DNA of 57,703 nt from Methylocystis silviterrae (GCF_013350005.1 NZ_JABVWW010000017.1:1-57703); one strand, 5' to 3'. Positions 45,124 through 54,561 are shown, counted from the stretch's first letter. Notes: generated by a model from the letters alone, not told the origin. A program made the numbers and translations.

Positions 45124-45874
45124 GCATCAAGGCGCGGCTTTCGTCCGCGCGCTTCTCGATCCCGAAGCGCCTCCACCGGCGGGACTCAAGGCTTGGCATG
45201 GCGGACACGTTTCCAAACGGTTCGCGGTGTATCGCAACAATGTCGTGACCGGCTTGATCGCCGCGCTCGAACAACGATTTTCCGTCTGCTTGCGGTTGGT
45301 CGGTGAAGAGTTTTTTCGGGAAATGGCGCAATCTTACGTGCGCGCCTCGCTCCCGACATCGCCAATGCTTTCGGAGTACGGTGTCGATTTCGCGGACTTC
45401 GTTTCCGCCTTTGAACCCGCGCGCGGTCTTCCCTATCTGTCGGATGTGGCGCGTCTGGAGTGGGCCATCGGCCGCGCCTATCATGCGGCTGACGCAGCGC
45501 CCATGCCTATAAACGCGATCAAGCGCATTCCCGCCGACACGCTGGGCGGCGCGATAATTCGTCTGCATCCGTCGGTTCAACTGCTTTCCTCACGCTTTCC
45601 CGTTTTATCGATATGGACAACCAACAGCTTCGACGAAACGGTGCGCGTCGTGAATTTCGACGCCGCTGAGGATACGCTGGTCGTACGGCCGCATCTCGGC
45701 GTCGCCGCCTATCGGCTTCCTACTGGCGGCTACGCGCTTATGAAGGCGCTCGCACAGGGCGCGACTTTGTCCGCCGCTTGTGCTGCCGCGGCAGACATCG
45801 ATCTGCCTGCCTGCCTACAGCTTCTTTTATCTAGTGGCGCAATCGCGGCCGTAGACGTAAGGCCCCGAACATGA
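45107..45874 (+). CDS. bufC: BufC-like DUF2063 partner protein (cluster 2)
   Basis: A 255-residue DUF2063 protein: HQGAAFVRALLDPEAPPPAGL, VSKRFAVYRNNVVTGLIAALEQRFSVCLRLVGEEFF, LPTSPMLSEYGVDFADFV, RLEWAIGRAYHAADAAP and IRLHPSVQLLSSRFPVLSIW. ATG 45107 lies within the end of bufB and gives the usual family length; further upstream codons would all overlap bufB. The paralog in cluster 1 shares the same domain. Confidence 0.87.
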   Translation: MTSMFEHQGAAFVRALLDPEAPPPAGLKAWHGGHVSKRFAVYRNNVVTGLIAALEQRFSVCLRLVGEEFFREMAQSYVRASLPTSPMLSEYGVDFADFVSAFEPARGLPYLSDVARLEWAIGRAYHAADAAPMPINAIKRIPADTLGGAIIRLHPSVQLLSSRFPVLSIWTTNSFDETVRVVNFDAAEDTLVVRPHLGVAAYRLPTGGYALMKALAQGATLSAACAAAADIDLPACLQLLLSSGAIAAVDVRPRT

Positions 45875-45919
45875 GCCCCGTTTGCAACGCGCGCATATCG
45901 GATCGGTCAAGGAGGTCTA

Positions 45920-46402
45920 ATGACATTTTTCCACAAGCCCGCCGCCTTCTTTAACGCGATTCCCTATGCGCTGATTGCGCTGTTTCTTCGAATTGTCGTG
46001 GCGCGGCCATTTTTCGTCGCCGGACAAACGAAGATCGAAGGCCCGACGATTGGCCGTGAGATGCTCGGTTACGATTTGACTATGACGATCCCAACCTCCT
46101 TGCGAGACGTGTCGATCGATTTGTTCGCGGACGAATATAAGCTCCCATTCATCTCCGCTGAACACGCGGCCAATTTGACCGCCGTGCTCGAATTCGTCCT
46201 TCCCGTCTTGCTCGTCATGGGGTTGATGACGCGACTATCGGCGCTGGGCCTTTTAGCGATCACTTTAGTGATCCAGATTTTCGTCTATCCGGACGCATGG
46301 TGGACGGCGCACGCCTATTGGGCGGCGTTGCTGCTCGTGCTGATCGCGCAGGGTCCGGGCGGAATCTCGCTCGATCATCTTCTTTTTCGCCGCGCTAAAT
46401 GA
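45920..46402 (+). CDS. DoxX-family membrane protein (bufferin cluster 2)
   Basis: A 160-residue membrane protein with four predicted helices and the DoxX pattern (ALIALFLRIVVARPFFVAGQTKIEG, ISAEHAANLTAVLEFVLPVLLVMGLMTR, WWTAHAYWAALLLVL). DoxX proteins commonly accompany bufferin operons and may supply electrons or membrane anchoring. AAGGAGGTC precedes the ATG, 45 bases after the bufC stop. Cluster 1 lacks such a gene but has a YiiX-like one. Confidence 0.85.
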   Translation: MTFFHKPAAFFNAIPYALIALFLRIVVARPFFVAGQTKIEGPTIGREMLGYDLTMTIPTSLRDVSIDLFADEYKLPFISAEHAANLTAVLEFVLPVLLVMGLMTRLSALGLLAITLVIQIFVYPDAWWTAHAYWAALLLVLIAQGPGGISLDHLLFRRAK

Positions 46403-46440
46403 TGGCGTGGCTGATACAATGCGCGCAGCGTTCGCTTGGA

Positions 46441-47821
46441 ATGAATGAGCGGCGTGGATGTGTAAGCGATGCAATAAGGACGCCCCGCCTGCTATTGGCT
46501 AGCCTGCTTGCCATCGCACTGCCGATCGCGGGCTGCGCAAGCAGGGCTTGGAACGCTTTGAAGACGGCGCCGGCGACCGTGGCCGAAGCGCGAACTTACG
46601 GTCCAGTGGCTCAACAAAAGCAGGAGGACACCTTCATCGTTCTTGCTTTTTCGGGAGGCGGCACGCGCTCGGCGGCTACGCGACACCGAGGTGAAAGTGC
46701 GCGGGCGCCGCGAACGCCTTCTGGACGAAGTTGATGTTATATCCGCGGTGTCAGGAGGAAGTTATACGGCAGCCTACTACGGGCTATTTCGGGATCGCCT
46801 ATTTACCGACTTCGAGAGCGCCTTCCTCAAACGCGACATCGAGCAAGACCTCGTCTCCCTGCTTCTGAACCCGGTCACCGCGACCACGCTCGCATCTCCT
46901 CAGTTCAATCGCTCCGACTTGGCGGCGAAGTGGCTCGGCGAGAACATCTTTGCAAAAAGCACTTTTGCCGATTTGAATGCGAAAGGGCGGCCATTTGTCG
47001 TCATCAACGCCAGCGACATCAACACCGGCATGACCTTCTCGTTCGTTCAGCAGCAGTTTGATTTTCTCTGCTCCAGCATCGACAACTATCCTGTCGCCAA
47101 CGCTGTTCTGGCGTCATCGGCCGTTCCCGGCGTTTTTGCGCCGATCGCTGTGCGTAACTATGATGTCGACTGCGCAGAGAGACGAAACTCATGGATAGGC
47201 GGCGCACTGAAGACAGGCAATATTTTCAGCCGCGAATATCAGGTCGCATTGGCGCTGGAGCGATACAGCGACCCGCGACGAATGCCTGTAGTGAGACTGG
47301 TCGATGGGGGCGTCACTGATAATCTGGGCGTGCGCGGATCGATGATGAGCCCCGTCTTGCACTTTGGCAATGTCGCGGACATGGCTGGCGTCTTCGACCA
47401 ACATCGTCTCGACAATGTCGCACGGGTGCTTGTCGTGGTCGCCAATGCGCAAGCGTACGGGGAATATGACTGGTCGAAGCAAGGGCTTGAGCCTGGCCTG
47501 ATAGACAATGTCCAGGCGTCTTTCGAGACATCCATCGGCGTCATCAACAGTGAAACGGTTAGTCTGGCCATGCGCGGGTTCAGGCAGTGGGCCGATCATG
47601 TCAGCGCACGGCCGAGTCGCACGGGCAAGCCGCCAGTCGATCTACAATTTGCCGTGCTCACTTTCGATAACATTCGCGACGCAGCGCAACGGCGCGCCTT
47701 CAACGATGTGCCGACGAGCTTCGCGCTCGAAGCCCAGCAGGTCGATTTCGTGCGCTCGATGGGCAAGCGTTTGCTGTTCGAATCGCCTGAATTCAAGACC
47801 TTTGTCGCGCGATCTCATTGA
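46441..47821 (+). pseudogene. patatin-like lipoprotein, frameshifted
   Basis: The first frame gives a lipobox (ALPIAGC) and IVLAFSGGGTRSAA, the oxyanion loop of patatin phospholipases, then loses similarity near 46680. The second frame (46643-47821) continues RRERLLDEVDVISAVSGGSYTAAYYG with the GxSxG-like nucleophile, VLASSAVPGVFAPIAV and LVDGGVTDNLGVRG with the dyad Asp. A small deletion plus frameshift near 46675 separates them. The catalytic half is otherwise complete. Confidence 0.75.
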
Positions 47822-48078
47822 GCTGGGGAAGCAAGGGACTCATATGCTCGCGATAAGATGGGCATCGGCGGATTGTTTTCTCAACGTCGTCGGAGAGGCT
47901 GAAAGAAAGGCGACTAACATTTGGTTTGCGGATGTAACTATTTTTGTTCGCATACGGAACACTATTCTGTGTGGCCGCAGTTTTATGGCGTCGCGCATTG
48001 TGAATATTATTCTCGCCATGCTCCGCGAATAGCGCGCCTAACACTGACCAGGTCAAGAACCAGGGGAGGAGTTCCATC

Positions 48079-48513
48079 ATGCGTGTCGCAGACATCCTAA
48101 AGGCCAAGGGATCGACCGTATTGACCGTCCGTCCGAACGAAACCATTCAGGCAGTCGCAAAACGCCTCAAACAGGAAAACGTCGGCGCGATGATCGTGAG
48201 CAATGACGGCGTGTCGCTTGAAGGCGTTATCAGCGAACGTGACGTCGCCTTGAGCATTGCGCTATTCAATGCAGAATTCCATGCTCTGCCAGCTTCGGCT
48301 TTGATGCAGTCCACATTTGCCACTTGTTCGCCCGATGCCTCCGTTGTCGATATCGCAAAGCTGATGACGGAGAAGCATCTCCGGCACTTGCCGGTGAAGC
48401 AGAACGGTCGCCTTGTTGGGGTCATCAGCATCGGTGACGTGTTGAAACATCGACTTGCCGAAGTCCAACTCGAATCGAGAGTGCTTCGGGACATCGCGAT
48501 CGCACGTCAATAG
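48079..48513 (+). CDS. CBS-domain pair protein
   Basis: A 144-residue protein made of two CBS motifs: VLTVRPNETIQAVAKRLKQENVGAMIVSN with GVISERDVALSIA, then ATCSPDASVVDIAKLMTEKHLRHLPVK with GVISIGDVLKHRL. Such stand-alone modules bind adenosyl ligands and tune partner proteins. AGGGGAGGAG is 10 bases before the ATG. No neighbour suggests a specific target. Confidence 0.88.
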   Translation: MRVADILKAKGSTVLTVRPNETIQAVAKRLKQENVGAMIVSNDGVSLEGVISERDVALSIALFNAEFHALPASALMQSTFATCSPDASVVDIAKLMTEKHLRHLPVKQNGRLVGVISIGDVLKHRLAEVQLESRVLRDIAIARQ

Positions 48514-48545
48514 ATTCACAGAGCGCGACGTCGCTTTCAGGATCC

Positions 48546-48571
48546 GTAACCTTTCCGGCGCCGCCGGCGAA
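48546..48571 (+). promoter_or_regulatory. SigF-type promoter with no intact gene downstream
   Basis: GTAACC (48546-48551), exactly 16 bases, CGAA (48568-48571), a perfect match. Downstream (48572-48850) there is no convincing gene; beyond that lies a 5-prime truncated glutamate-synthase-like remnant. It may drive an unannotated small RNA or peptide, or be left from a lost gene. Confidence 0.55.
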
Positions 48572-48850
48572 TTGTCTTAAGTGCTCGAGATGGCTGCCCC
48601 TCGTGTAGCGGGCATCTTGGGCATGGCTTCCCGGGCGCGGGTGCAAACGGAGTTGCGTATGTTTCTTCGAAGACCGCGCCCGGGAAGATCGATCGTACTC
48701 CACGTCGCCAGCTCGATTCGTCACCACAGCGGCGATGTTAGCCGATGCGGCACGGTTGAAGTTACAAGGATACAAGAGATGTCCATGAAGCCACAAATTG
48801 ACGCAAACATGATGCCCGCTGCACGGCGCTGAATTCTGACTGGGTTTCAT

Positions 48851-49321
48851 TTGGTGAAGAATTTGGCGCTGGGGGCCGATCTATGCAACAGCGCTCGAGG
48901 CATGATGCTGGCCCTCGGTTGCGTCCAGTCGCTCACGTGCAACAGCAACCGCTGCCCCACCGGCGTCACCACACAGGATCCGAGGCTCTACCGGGGACTG
49001 GTGGTCGTAGAAAAACGACTTCGGGTCGCCCAGTATCACCGCAAAACCGTTCACGCCACGACCGAAATCATTGCCTCTGCGGGTCTGCGCCATACTTCGG
49101 AACTCGATCGCACACATATTTACCGTCGCGTTAGTCACGAAGCCATACGCCGATACGACCAGATCTTCCCCTACCTTAAGACCCGCAGCCTCCTGACCAA
49201 GCCGCCGCCCGAGGGGTGGCGCCTTTATCTGGACGAGGCTAGCACGGGAGATTTTTGGCCGGGTCGGCGTCTGACCGAAATCGATCGGCGGCCTTGCGAG
49301 CTGCCGACCCAGGAACGTTAA
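48851..49321 (+). pseudogene. C-terminal remnant of an FMN-binding glutamate-synthase-family gene
   Basis: The frame opens with LALGADLCNSARGMMLALGCVQSLTCNSNRCPTGV and then QDPRLYRGLVVVEKRLRVAQYH, the Fe-S cysteine region and end of GltB-like FMN-binding proteins. The N-terminal two thirds are missing, so it cannot be active. No upstream family sequence is seen in any frame. Confidence 0.75.
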
Positions 49322-49440
49322 CCAAATGGCGTCTGGGAGACATGCCGTATGAACGCGATAGGGTCGGCGCCGCCCGAGACGGCGCGGCCACCTTTTATCC
49401 TTCGCCAGAGCGCACGGAAAAATCCAGCGATCGGCCTCGG

Positions 49441-50061
49441 ATGTACATGCGATTGAGCACTTCATTCATGATGACCTGCATTCAACGACCGAATTTCGCG
49501 CTCTTGCTCTGCGCTTTGGCGGGGGCGTCGGCGCCCTTCCCCGCTCACGCCCAATCCGATGCGCCGCCGACGTTGCAAACGGGCGATTCGCAGTTCGTTG
49601 AACTGCTGCCACGTTCGCTGGCGCCACAAATCATGTTGGACCGGCTCGATGGCAAATCGATTCCCCTTAACGCATTACGCGGAAAGGCCGTTCTCTTGAG
49701 CTTTTGGGCGACATGGTGTCCGCCGTGCCGGAGAGAGCTACCGATCCTCGAACGATTACAGAAAACGTTCGATGCGGCCACACTGGAAATCGTCGCAATC
49801 TCAATAGACAAGGCTGGCAAACCGACGATCGAAAGATTCCTCGACGGCCTTAACGTCAAGCATCTGCGAATTTACTTGGACCCGACCGGACGCATCGCTG
49901 AACACGCCAATCAGGAAACCGGCGCGCCATTTCCTCTTTACGGAATGCCCATTACCTATGTGATTGATCGAAAAGGTTCGGTCGTCGGCTACATCACGGG
50001 TGAAGTGAACTGGCTCTCGGCCGAGGGGATTGCGTTTCTAAAGTATTTCACTGATGGTTAA
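49441..50061 (+). CDS. TlpA/ResA-like thioredoxin, exported
   Basis: A 206-residue protein with a hydrophobic signal (FALLLCALAGASAPFPAHA) and a TlpA-type thioredoxin domain: LRGKAVLLSFWATWCPPCRRELPIL (active site CPPC), VAISIDKAGKPTIERFL, and PLYGMPITYVIDRKG with the cis-proline. It is a periplasmic thiol-disulfide exchange protein. Several ATG codons at 49441-49471 could serve as start. It ends 4 bases into the broken DsbA-like gene on the other strand. Confidence 0.82.
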   Translation: MYMRLSTSFMMTCIQRPNFALLLCALAGASAPFPAHAQSDAPPTLQTGDSQFVELLPRSLAPQIMLDRLDGKSIPLNALRGKAVLLSFWATWCPPCRRELPILERLQKTFDAATLEIVAISIDKAGKPTIERFLDGLNVKHLRIYLDPTGRIAEHANQETGAPFPLYGMPITYVIDRKGSVVGYITGEVNWLSAEGIAFLKYFTDG

Positions 50062-50715
50062 TTTTTTTGACTCCCGTAGCATATCGGGCGCTCGCAACGA
50101 CGCACGTTGGAGATGATCGTTTGCAACGCCTTCTTTCCAGGCCAACCGAGAAAACCAAATCCGGCGATCGCGAAGGAGGGGGTCATCGACGCGCCGAGAC
50201 TGGCCGCAAGTTCTGCTTGCCGTCGCAACACGCCCGCGACAACGTCGCTGTCGGCTGTTTCCTCTATTTTCGCGGGATCGAGCGCCATTTCGTGCGCGAC
50301 TGCGAGCGACGAGACTCCATCGCTTTGGCCGCGCTTGGCGAACATTCGCTGATGAAATGCGTAAGGCGATGGAAGGGCCGAATAATCTCAGGATCGCCTG
50401 CTGAACCTTCGCCGCCTGAACCGAACCTAACGACAGTATCGGATTGTTGACAAGTCCGAGTTTCACGTCCGGATTGGCAACGATTATCTCGTCGATCTCT
50501 CGCGCCGCCTTTCTGCACCACGCGCAGTCGTAATCGATAAATTCGTAAAGTTCGATCTCGGCCGAGGCCGCTCCTTTCAAGACGACGCCCGGCAGTGACG
50601 ACGGATAGAGGTCGGATGGAATGCAAACGGTCCGCGGTAATCTGGAGCAGCGCCCGCGCGCGCACGCGTAAATATCCCTGGGAGAGCGCCGAGGACCGTG
50701 AGCACTTCGCGGCAC
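50058..50715 (-). pseudogene. DsbA-family oxidoreductase, frameshifted
   Basis: The first frame gives SAEIELYEFIDYDCAWCRKAAREIDEII with a CAWC site and NNPILSLGSVQAAKVQQAIL. After about 50345 the family continues in another frame: MALDPAKIEETADSDVVAGVL and SLGASMTPSFAIAGFGFLGWPG, the cis-Pro segment. A single shift near 50345 splits it. Related to Com1-like periplasmic disulfide oxidants. The N terminus and start are uncertain. Confidence 0.75.
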
Positions 50716-51329
50716 GTCAAGCGCAGCTCATCGCCCTTGGACCCCGCGCGCCGCACGAGTCGCAGCTTCGCGCTTGCGCGTCCGATCTAGACATGACGAC
50801 CTCTTCCCTTCGACAAAAGGCTCGCAGATCCCGGTGGCGCGGCTGCCGTTATTCGCCGAGCGCGGACTAATCCGCGCCATGAACACGCGCCATGAGACGC
50901 CCCGTAAGCAGCGCGCAAACGACACGCATGTATTGTTTAAGTCGTCGCGTCGTGACGGGAAGGAGACGCGAGGACAGCGCTATCCTCGCGGTGATCGGCG
51001 CCCATTGCACTTGGGGGCGATTAACGCCAATCACGCTACCAGTTCCGCGCGAACCGCGCCCGAGGTTACGTCAAACCATGCGCGGCAATTGGGGTCGTGA
51101 TGTGAACGAACAGAATGGCTCGAAAGCCCGTTAGGGTTAGCGATGCATTCTCGGCTTGTCGGCTGGCCAGCCTATCCTTGTCCGCCGACATGTATGGACG
51201 CACGGCGCACCACGCAAGCGGCGAGGCTGCGCGCCTTCGCGACCTCGTCGAGCGCAGAAAGCAGCACGTCCGGGTTTTCATCCTCGGCGGTCGCCGTCGA
51301 ATATTCCGCAATGACGTCTTCGCTATCGA
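50716..51329. other. region without recognised genes
   Basis: About 600 bases after the DsbA-like remnant. Several open frames on both strands are of Arg-rich, low-information composition and match nothing I know. The minus frame 51172-51510 overlaps the HicB remnant. Confidence 0.4.
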
Positions 51330-51560
51330 GATGGTAGGACGCGCGGAACGGCGCATATCTCGTTTTCCCAACTCGCCGGCTCGACGTCACGCTCCTGGCG
51401 CCATTCCCGGTAGTCGGGATCGTGTCGGCGAAGGCGGCTTTCAATTCGTCGATGTCGCGGCCCGCGAAATGCAGAACGGCGCGAGCGCTCACGACGCTGC
51501 CGTGCATCAATTCGTCGCCTTCATCATAGCTGACCAGAGCGATATATCCGTCATGCTGAT
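51330..51560 (-). pseudogene. HicB-type antitoxin remnant
   Basis: Minus-strand fragments fit the HicB N-terminal fold: GYIALVSYDEGDELMHGSVV, VLHFAGRDIDELKAAFADTI, then in another frame DYREWRQERDVEPASWEN, the DYLxWCxExG-like block. One frameshift near 51415 breaks it, no start codon fits and no HicA toxin is seen. Orphan, decayed antitoxin. Confidence 0.5.
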
Positions 51561-51594
51561 TATCGTTACACCCCAGCGTGTGAGGCGCTTGAAA

Positions 51595-51816
51595 TTAGAA
51601 TGGTCTGCGGCCTCGCCGAGAGGATGAGGCCCCGCTATTCTTTCCCAATAGCTCCATGGCATCCTCGGCAATTTCCTCAGGCCCGTCCTGCCCATCGCCT
51701 TCTCCGGCAACAGCAAGCACAGCCCGCATCAGCGCAGTTCCGTCGAGGCTTATCCCGCGATCAGCGGCCATTCGATTGGCGGCCCGGAAGGCCTCGTCGA
51801 TCAAATCCTGATGCAT
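51595..51816 (-). CDS. hypothetical small protein
   Basis: A 73-residue frame with AAGGAGCCGGT before the ATG at 51816, reading MHQDLIDEAFRAANRMAADRG then DGTALMRAVLAVAGEGDG and an acidic helix EEIAEDAMELL. Helical and acidic, with a basic Ser/Arg tail. Not recognised. Confidence 0.45.
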   Translation of the reverse strand: MHQDLIDEAFRAANRMAADRGISLDGTALMRAVLAVAGEGDGQDGPEEIAEDAMELLGKNSGASSSRRGRRPF

Positions 51817-51927
51817 ACCGGCTCCTTCCACGTTTTCTCAAGTCTCGCCCTCGGATAGAAGCCTGACTGCAGATCGCCTTTAGCCAAATAAGGCGCTATG
51901 AGCCGAATTGAACCGACAATAGGGTGG

Positions 51928-52125
51928 CTAATTTGAATTTCCGTCATCCAAATTCCATAGCCGATCCAGCAGGATTTTCAGATCGGCGTGGCAGCGTTCG
52001 ATATGCTCTCGAATGGCAACTCGGTCATCATGCGTCAGAGTATCCAGCCTGATGTTGAACCACTCGCGCCGGATAGTCTCACGCAGCGATTCTATTCCTC
52101 GTATTAGCTTCTCAGCTTCGGTCAT
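51928..52125 (-). CDS. hypothetical small helical protein
   Basis: A 65-residue all-helical protein (MTEAEKLIRGIESLRETIRR, EHIERCHADLKILLDRLWNL) with coiled-coil character. AAGGACC precedes the ATG. Not recognised but the composition looks genuine. Confidence 0.5.
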   Translation of the reverse strand: MTEAEKLIRGIESLRETIRREWFNIRLDTLTHDDRVAIREHIERCHADLKILLDRLWNLDDGNSN

Positions 52126-52298
52126 CGTATGGTCCTTGCGGCGCTCGGCCTGCCACGCTTGCTTCGGCGCTATCTGGCCGGCGTCGCCTCTCTTAGCGAC
52201 CTTTGTTAGCTACCTTGCCCACGGCCGTGAAAGCCGCGGGCTTTTTTTGCAATTTGGCGCGCATCATCGCTCCTGCCCCCCATGGCGGCATGATCTGC

Positions 52299-53469
52299 TC
52301 AAGGTCGGAAGTGGCGAATTCGCCAATGTGCACCGCTCCCTGGCTGATCGGACTCGATCAGGATACAGGCTGTCATCTGATTGAGCTGCCGCACCACAAG
52401 CATATTCGGTCCACCGCTTTTCTCGCGAACGACTGCGCCGCGAGCGAAGCCGAGGCTCGGGATTTGCGTGACGCTGTCGCGCATTTCTCCATATTCCTTC
52501 TTCCGTAGTCTCACACCCAGGCGCGCCACATCAAAGCCGCTAGTCCAGTCGGCGCCCGCGCCTTGTGTCCGCACCTTGCGCGCTGCCAGGCGGTAAGAGC
52601 GCGCGACGCCGCGCTGAAGGCGCTGAGCGGGAAGCCTTGTGCGGCGCGCGCGACTGGCGGCGAAGAAGCCCTGCGCGCTACCCTGCAAGGGGAATAAAAT
52701 CGTGTCGTCGCCGAAATTGGTGACGATCTCAGGAAACTCGCCACCGAAGACGCCAGCGCCCCCCCGGCGCGGCCGATTTGATGGCGGCTCTGGTATTGTG
52801 ACTTCAAAAGGCAGTAAACCGAATGCCAGTTGAAATGTAGTTCGACGCGCCATGGACTCGGTTATGAGGCCGTAGACGCCGGAACGATGATGGACGCGAA
52901 CGAAATCCTCAAACGGCGCTTCTTTATACGGAGAAACGGTGATTTCTGGAACGAGCAGGTTCAGGAAACGAGAGCTATGCCCACTGCTGTCAAACTGTCG
53001 TTCGAACTCTGAAATCCCAGTGACGTAGCTTGCGCCGATCAGGCTAAGTCGGAAATTTGTGTAGATGTAATCATTCCATGGAAAATACGTCCATCTCGCC
53101 ATAGGGATCAGATCGAACTCCCACTGCTGTCCGGCTTCGCGACTGCCGAAACGCTTGGCGACTCCTCCTTCAATTTCCAGGTCGAGTGGGATGCTTTGAA
53201 ACCGATAGGCCGTGTAAACGGCATGAGCGTCCACGAGAATGCCAGAGGCGAAGTTTGGAACCCAAGGGCGCAGGACAGTTATGTTGATCGGCGACTGGTC
53301 GCTTAACGCTCCGACATAGGCTCCGATCCTGAGGGTTGGCGCGGCGTTCGCCTCAAGCATTCAGGGGAATCGCAGCTGAGGCGGCGTCGAAGGCAATAAT
53401 TCAGCGGCGAATGCGGAAGTAATCGAAGATGACAAAGCGACCGCCGTGCCAATAATCGACTTTTTCATG
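52299..53469 (-). pseudogene. outer-membrane barrel-type protein split by in-frame TGA
   Basis: The signal peptide (MKKSIIGTAVALSSSITSAFA) begins at ATG 53469 and ends in FP followed by TGA at 53363-53361; the next codon is ATG 53360 in the same frame, leading to TLRIGAYVGALSDQSPINIT, ARWTYFPWNDYIYTNFRLSLIG, FLNLLVPEITVSPYKEAPFEDF. Strand pattern suits an outer-membrane barrel with Tyr/Phe-rich strands. After about residue 170 the sequence (IPEPPSNRPRRGGAGVF onward) no longer looks like the family, so the 3-prime end is also rearranged. Family unnamed. Confidence 0.6.
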
Positions 53470-53546
53470 ACTGCTCCAAAAATCAGTTTGCTAATGAACG
53501 GCTCGAATTCAGACTGCCGAGCGGATGAATGGCGATTTTGAGGTTA

Positions 53547-53657
53547 TCATCGGCGGACGATCCGAGCGAGAAATTCCTCGCGCGCCTCCGCGCGAGCCTT
53601 GTTCAAAGCTGACATGAGCGCGTCGACTTGCTTTTTCAGAGCGTCTGCCGCGCTCAT
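53547..53657 (-). CDS. possible 36-residue coiled-coil peptide
   Basis: MSAADALKKQVDALMSALNK then ARAEAREEFLARIVRR and a stop, with AAGGCAAGG before the ATG. Strongly amphipathic and helical; no family known. It could be the end of a larger broken gene. Confidence 0.3.
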   Translation of the reverse strand: MSAADALKKQVDALMSALNKARAEAREEFLARIVRR

Positions 53658-53952
53658 CCTTGCCTTCGCCTGTGCGGCAGTGATAGCCAGCGGGCTTCCG
53701 GATATTCAATGCCCGCGCCGAGGAGTCGCCGAAAAGCAACGTTTCGAGCGACATCGCCAGAGCCGACGCCGGCTTCGCCGACCCTATCTATAATTCTTCA
53801 ATTCTTCGCCACGGCTTAGCCTTGTCGAAAGCTCCAAGCGGAGGCATGCTGGCGTTCGAAACGGCGGCCATTGGTCAAATGCCGGGTTAAAAAAAGGCAG
53901 GAGCACGCGAAGGCCGACTTCGATTCGAGAGCCCAGAGCTGTCGGAGGACTC

Positions 53953-54537
53953 ATGGAACCAAACAAGATCACACTTGAACAGCGCCGCGAATTTAGCGAG
54001 GTCGTCGGCCTGTTCGACTCGATGGACAACCTGCAGTCCGCCATTGACGATCTGCTCACCCACGGATTCGACCGCTCGGAAATTAGCCTGCTCGCCGAAG
54101 ACGCGACGGCGCGCGAAAAGGTTGGCGCGAAACGCTCGGTCGATATCGAGGACAGCGATGAAGCGCCGCGCATTTCCTACATCGAAAACGAGTCGCTTAA
54201 TGAAGGCAAAGCTTCGCTCATCGGTCTGCTCTTCTATGTCGGCGCCATAGCCGGCGCGATCACCGTCTGGACCATCTTCGGCAGTTTCGCCGAGGCAATT
54301 TTTGCGGGCATTGTCACCGGTATGGTCGCCAGCCTGATCGGCGTTGGAGTCATCAAACTCATTCAACGTCGTCAGCGCAATTGGGCGCAAGCGCAATTGG
54401 CGCGCGGCGGGCTGCTGCTGTGGGCGCGGACCTGGACCGAAGAACATGAACGCGCCGCCATGAACGCCATGCAGCGAAATGGAGGCCACGACGTCCACGT
54501 TCATACGGCGGAGCATAGGCCTGATGATCCAGACTGA
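53953..54537 (+). CDS. general-stress-type membrane protein (YflT/DUF1269-like)
   Basis: A 194-residue protein. The N-terminal part (VVGLFDSMDNLQSAIDDLLTHGFDRSEISLLAED) is the YflT-like heat-stress fold, followed by a charged linker, two helices (LLFYVGAIAGAITVWTIFG, AIFAGIVTGMVASLIGVGVI) and a basic tail with RGGLLLWARTWTEEHE and repeated His near the end. Glycine-rich helices resemble DUF1269. AGGACTC precedes the ATG. Likely an envelope stress protein. Confidence 0.75.
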   Translation: MEPNKITLEQRREFSEVVGLFDSMDNLQSAIDDLLTHGFDRSEISLLAEDATAREKVGAKRSVDIEDSDEAPRISYIENESLNEGKASLIGLLFYVGAIAGAITVWTIFGSFAEAIFAGIVTGMVASLIGVGVIKLIQRRQRNWAQAQLARGGLLLWARTWTEEHERAAMNAMQRNGGHDVHVHTAEHRPDDPD

Positions 54538-54561
54538 ACGCTGTCAGATCTGTTCTAACCT

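Noticed and set aside
47934..47959. GTAACT-N16-GGAA upstream of the CBS gene as another SigF site
   Set aside because: The -10 is GGAA rather than CGAA and the site is about 120 bases from the start; too weak without more evidence.
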